Shown one piece after another: positions 61,932 to 64,000 of a DNA stretch of 64,000 nt. Each line of letters opens with the position of its first letter. The stretch's first letter is position 1. The translations under genes and the position numbers were made by a program. The notes under the pieces were generated by a model that did no database searches, was not told the DNA's origin, and saw only the letters and a list, made by a program, of their open reading frames with translations. This stretch comes from Psoroptes ovis. Taxonomy: Eukaryota > Arthropoda > Arachnida > Sarcoptiformes > Psoroptidae. Location: contig PQWQ01000004.1 in assembly GCA_002943765.1 (NCBI GenBank), positions 4,154,001 to 4,218,000 of the forward strand, in the 5' to 3' direction.

Positions 61932-64000
61932 TTTTTTATTGGTTTTTTTTGCACAAAAATTTATTTTTTTTTTAATATTAAAAATTTCTATTTTCAATTT
62001 TTCAAAAAATGAATACAATTTTAATGTGCCCTAGACAGAAAAAAAATGAACATAGAAATGAAAATTTAACATCAATTTACCAAATATTTTAATAAAAATG
62101 AAAATCTTGATTTTTTTGTTCAAATTACCTTTATGTTTTCCTTATTTTGCTGGTAAAAAAAATAAAATTAGATTCAAAGGTCCAAAGCTTATTTATAATA
62201 ATAATGAAACATATATCAATAGATGATGAATAAGTGTAAAGAGTAAAATTATTTTAAATAATTTAAATAATTTGAATTTTTTTATTTTTGTGAATAATTT
62301 CACAAGTAAATATTAAAATATTTTATAATTGTTATTATTATTTAAACATCCATAAAATATTGAACATGTACACACAAACACCAATATATATGTGCATAAT
62401 TGAATAAATATACAATTGTTTTATTATTTGATCGAGTTAAAGTAAATAAATTTGATCGAAATTTGATTATTATTATTTGATTGCATACATTTTATTAATG
62501 TTTTTCATTGGTTTCTAAGCTAAAAACTATGGGGCGTTTTTTTCGATCCTTTTATCAATTATTTTTGTTATTTATCATCATTTTGATAATAGATTTTGAT
62601 AAGTATATAAGAAATTTTTTTTTCTTGCTCAAAAATACTTTCAGAGACTTTTCACAAAATTTGTATTTGATTTAGTTTTTTTTTTTTTGGTCAAATTTGA
62701 GTCTGAAAAAAAATTTAAAATTCAGGAAGTTTGATATTTTCTGTGTTTTTTTTTATTTTTTGAAATTCATTAAAAATCCTGGATTTTCCATGGCCACCAA
62801 AGATAACCGAACTTTTTGTCGTTTTTCGATGTTTGTTTAATGATGATGATTTACATTTTTCCATTTTGAAATTAGTGAAACTAATGAAAAAAAAAATTGG
62901 ACAAAGGTTAACCAATGGTTAATGGTGTATACATGGACATTTTGGTCATTTGATCAATGATGTCAATGAATTTTCAAAAAAATAAATAAATAATGATGAT
63001 GATACTGATAAATCGGACAAAGCTAAAGAAAGCTAAACAAACAAATCAATTTAAGTTTTACAAAAACCACTAAAAATAAATTTGAAAGGACACCAGTTTG
63101 TCCAGTTTTTTTTCTGTTTTGTTTGTTTATTTGTTTGTGCTTGGTCATTTTTCTTATGACGATGACCATTATTTGATTTGATCACTTGATCTTGATCTTG
63201 ATTTTTTTTTTTTTTTTTTTTTGATATCAATTCAAAGAAAGCATTCATTGAATGACCATATCGCGGAGACCTGTTCTTGCTGCTGCTGCTGTGTATCATC
63301 GGTGTAATATTTATTCATTTATTTTATTTTATTTTTTTGAAATGTATGCTTGAATTATATTTGATAATTTATCATTTGAAATGAAATTAAATGAAAGATA
63401 AAGATTTGCTTATTTTTAAGATAATAAAATGATAATAATAGAATGATACAAACGATTCATTCGAAAAAAAAAGCCAACGAAACCATCAATCAAATCAGTA
63501 TTTTTTTTGATTCATTCATTTGATCGTATATTTTCATTCAACATCAATATCAATGACCATTTTTACAGAGAAAAACGAAAAACGTCGGTCTGTTTATTTT
63601 CCAACACAATAATTTGTAATTTGTCTGCGCTAACGTTTCAGTTTTCAATAATTTCATAAGGTCTATGACATTTTATTTATTTATTTTATTTTATTTTATT
63701 TTTATTTTTCTATGACATCAAAAGAAAAAACAAATTTAAAATAAAACCAGCAAGTAAAATGCTCAAAAAATTGTGCATAGATGTTTGAACAAAAAATTTC
63801 ATTATTTCAAAATTGTGAACAAACGATGGTGGTCATTCATTCATTCATCATTCAATGATCAATAAAAAAATTTTTTTTTCATTAATTTTCCATCAATCAA
63901 ATCAAAGAAAATCTATGAATGAATAAATGAAATGAAATAAAAAAACGGATAAATAAATAAATAAATATTCAATTATTAATGATCAATTTTGGAGCTAAAA
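61932..64000. other. Intergenic region, right end of window
   Basis: V-ATPase D upstream region followed by about 2 kb of AT-rich DNA with A/T runs, a 19-20 nt T-run around 63203-63222, and tetranucleotide ATTC/AAAT runs. Two short minus-strand frames (62715-62915 and 63051-63299) are Lys/Ser-rich without recognisable domain or splice partner; I do not call them. Confidence 0.5.

Noticed and set aside
62715..63299. Two short Lys/Ser-rich minus-strand frames near the right end
   Set aside because: No domain, low complexity, no splice partners.
1..64000. tRNA, rRNA or snRNA genes
   Set aside because: A visual scan for internal promoter boxes and cloverleaf stems found none I could support; a covariance-model search would be decisive.

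Overview
The window is eukaryotic nuclear DNA, very AT-rich, with short spliceosomal introns (52-123 nt in every gene model here, GT-AG throughout) and animal genes packed on both strands. Gene content (CD36-family receptors, class IA PI3-kinase, Rabenosyn-5, OCA2/P protein, TRAPPC10, V-ATPase D, SUV39-like SET protein), Asn/Gln/Ser/Asp/His-rich low-complexity inserts in most large proteins and the compact introns suggest a small arthropod, most likely an acariform mite of the dust-mite type. That assignment is inference; no rRNA or mitochondrial marker is present.

Layout. 1-10.4 kb is a gene-poor AT-rich stretch with hairpins and simple repeats. 10.4-20.7 kb holds two diverged CD36/SCARB-type receptor genes (+) with two small minus-strand genes between them: a 57-residue STMP1-like mitochondrial microprotein and a nucleoside diphosphate kinase. 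20.8-27.66 kb is a tandem array of about 190 monomers of 34-37 bp in two interleaved types, with internal higher-order duplications and diverged ancestral units at its left edge. 27.8-29.5 kb (-) is an orphan 570-residue protein ending in six 21-residue acidic repeats. 30.1-36.6 kb (-) is a greatly enlarged class IA PI3K catalytic subunit (about 2,127 residues) whose catalytic DRH motif reads DRN. 36.6-39.8 kb is non-coding with two small mobile elements and two hairpins.

39.8-42.4 kb (-) is Rabenosyn-5; 43.4-48.6 kb (-) is an OCA2/P-protein transporter in nine exons; 49.3-50.7 kb (+) is a SET-domain methyltransferase-like gene sharing a 725-bp divergent promoter with OCA2. 51.5-53.1 kb (+) has two intronless orphan coiled-coil genes flanking a piggyBac-like MITE with intact TTAA ends. 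53.4-60.1 kb (-) is TRAPPC10 in six exons, and 61.2-61.9 kb (-) is V-ATPase subunit D. The rest to 64 kb has no gene I can support.

Themes. Several genes act in endosome and lysosome-related organelle biology (CD36/LIMP-type receptors, PI3K, Rabenosyn-5, OCA2, TRAPPC10, V-ATPase), but eukaryotic neighbours need not be co-regulated and I claim no cluster. The points most worth a second look are the His-to-Asn change in the PI3K catalytic loop together with its interrupted adaptor-binding domain, the two-type satellite array, a TTAA-flanked MITE family with three copies of different ages, and the missed STMP1-like small ORF. I see no prokaryote-style system and no virus-like gene.
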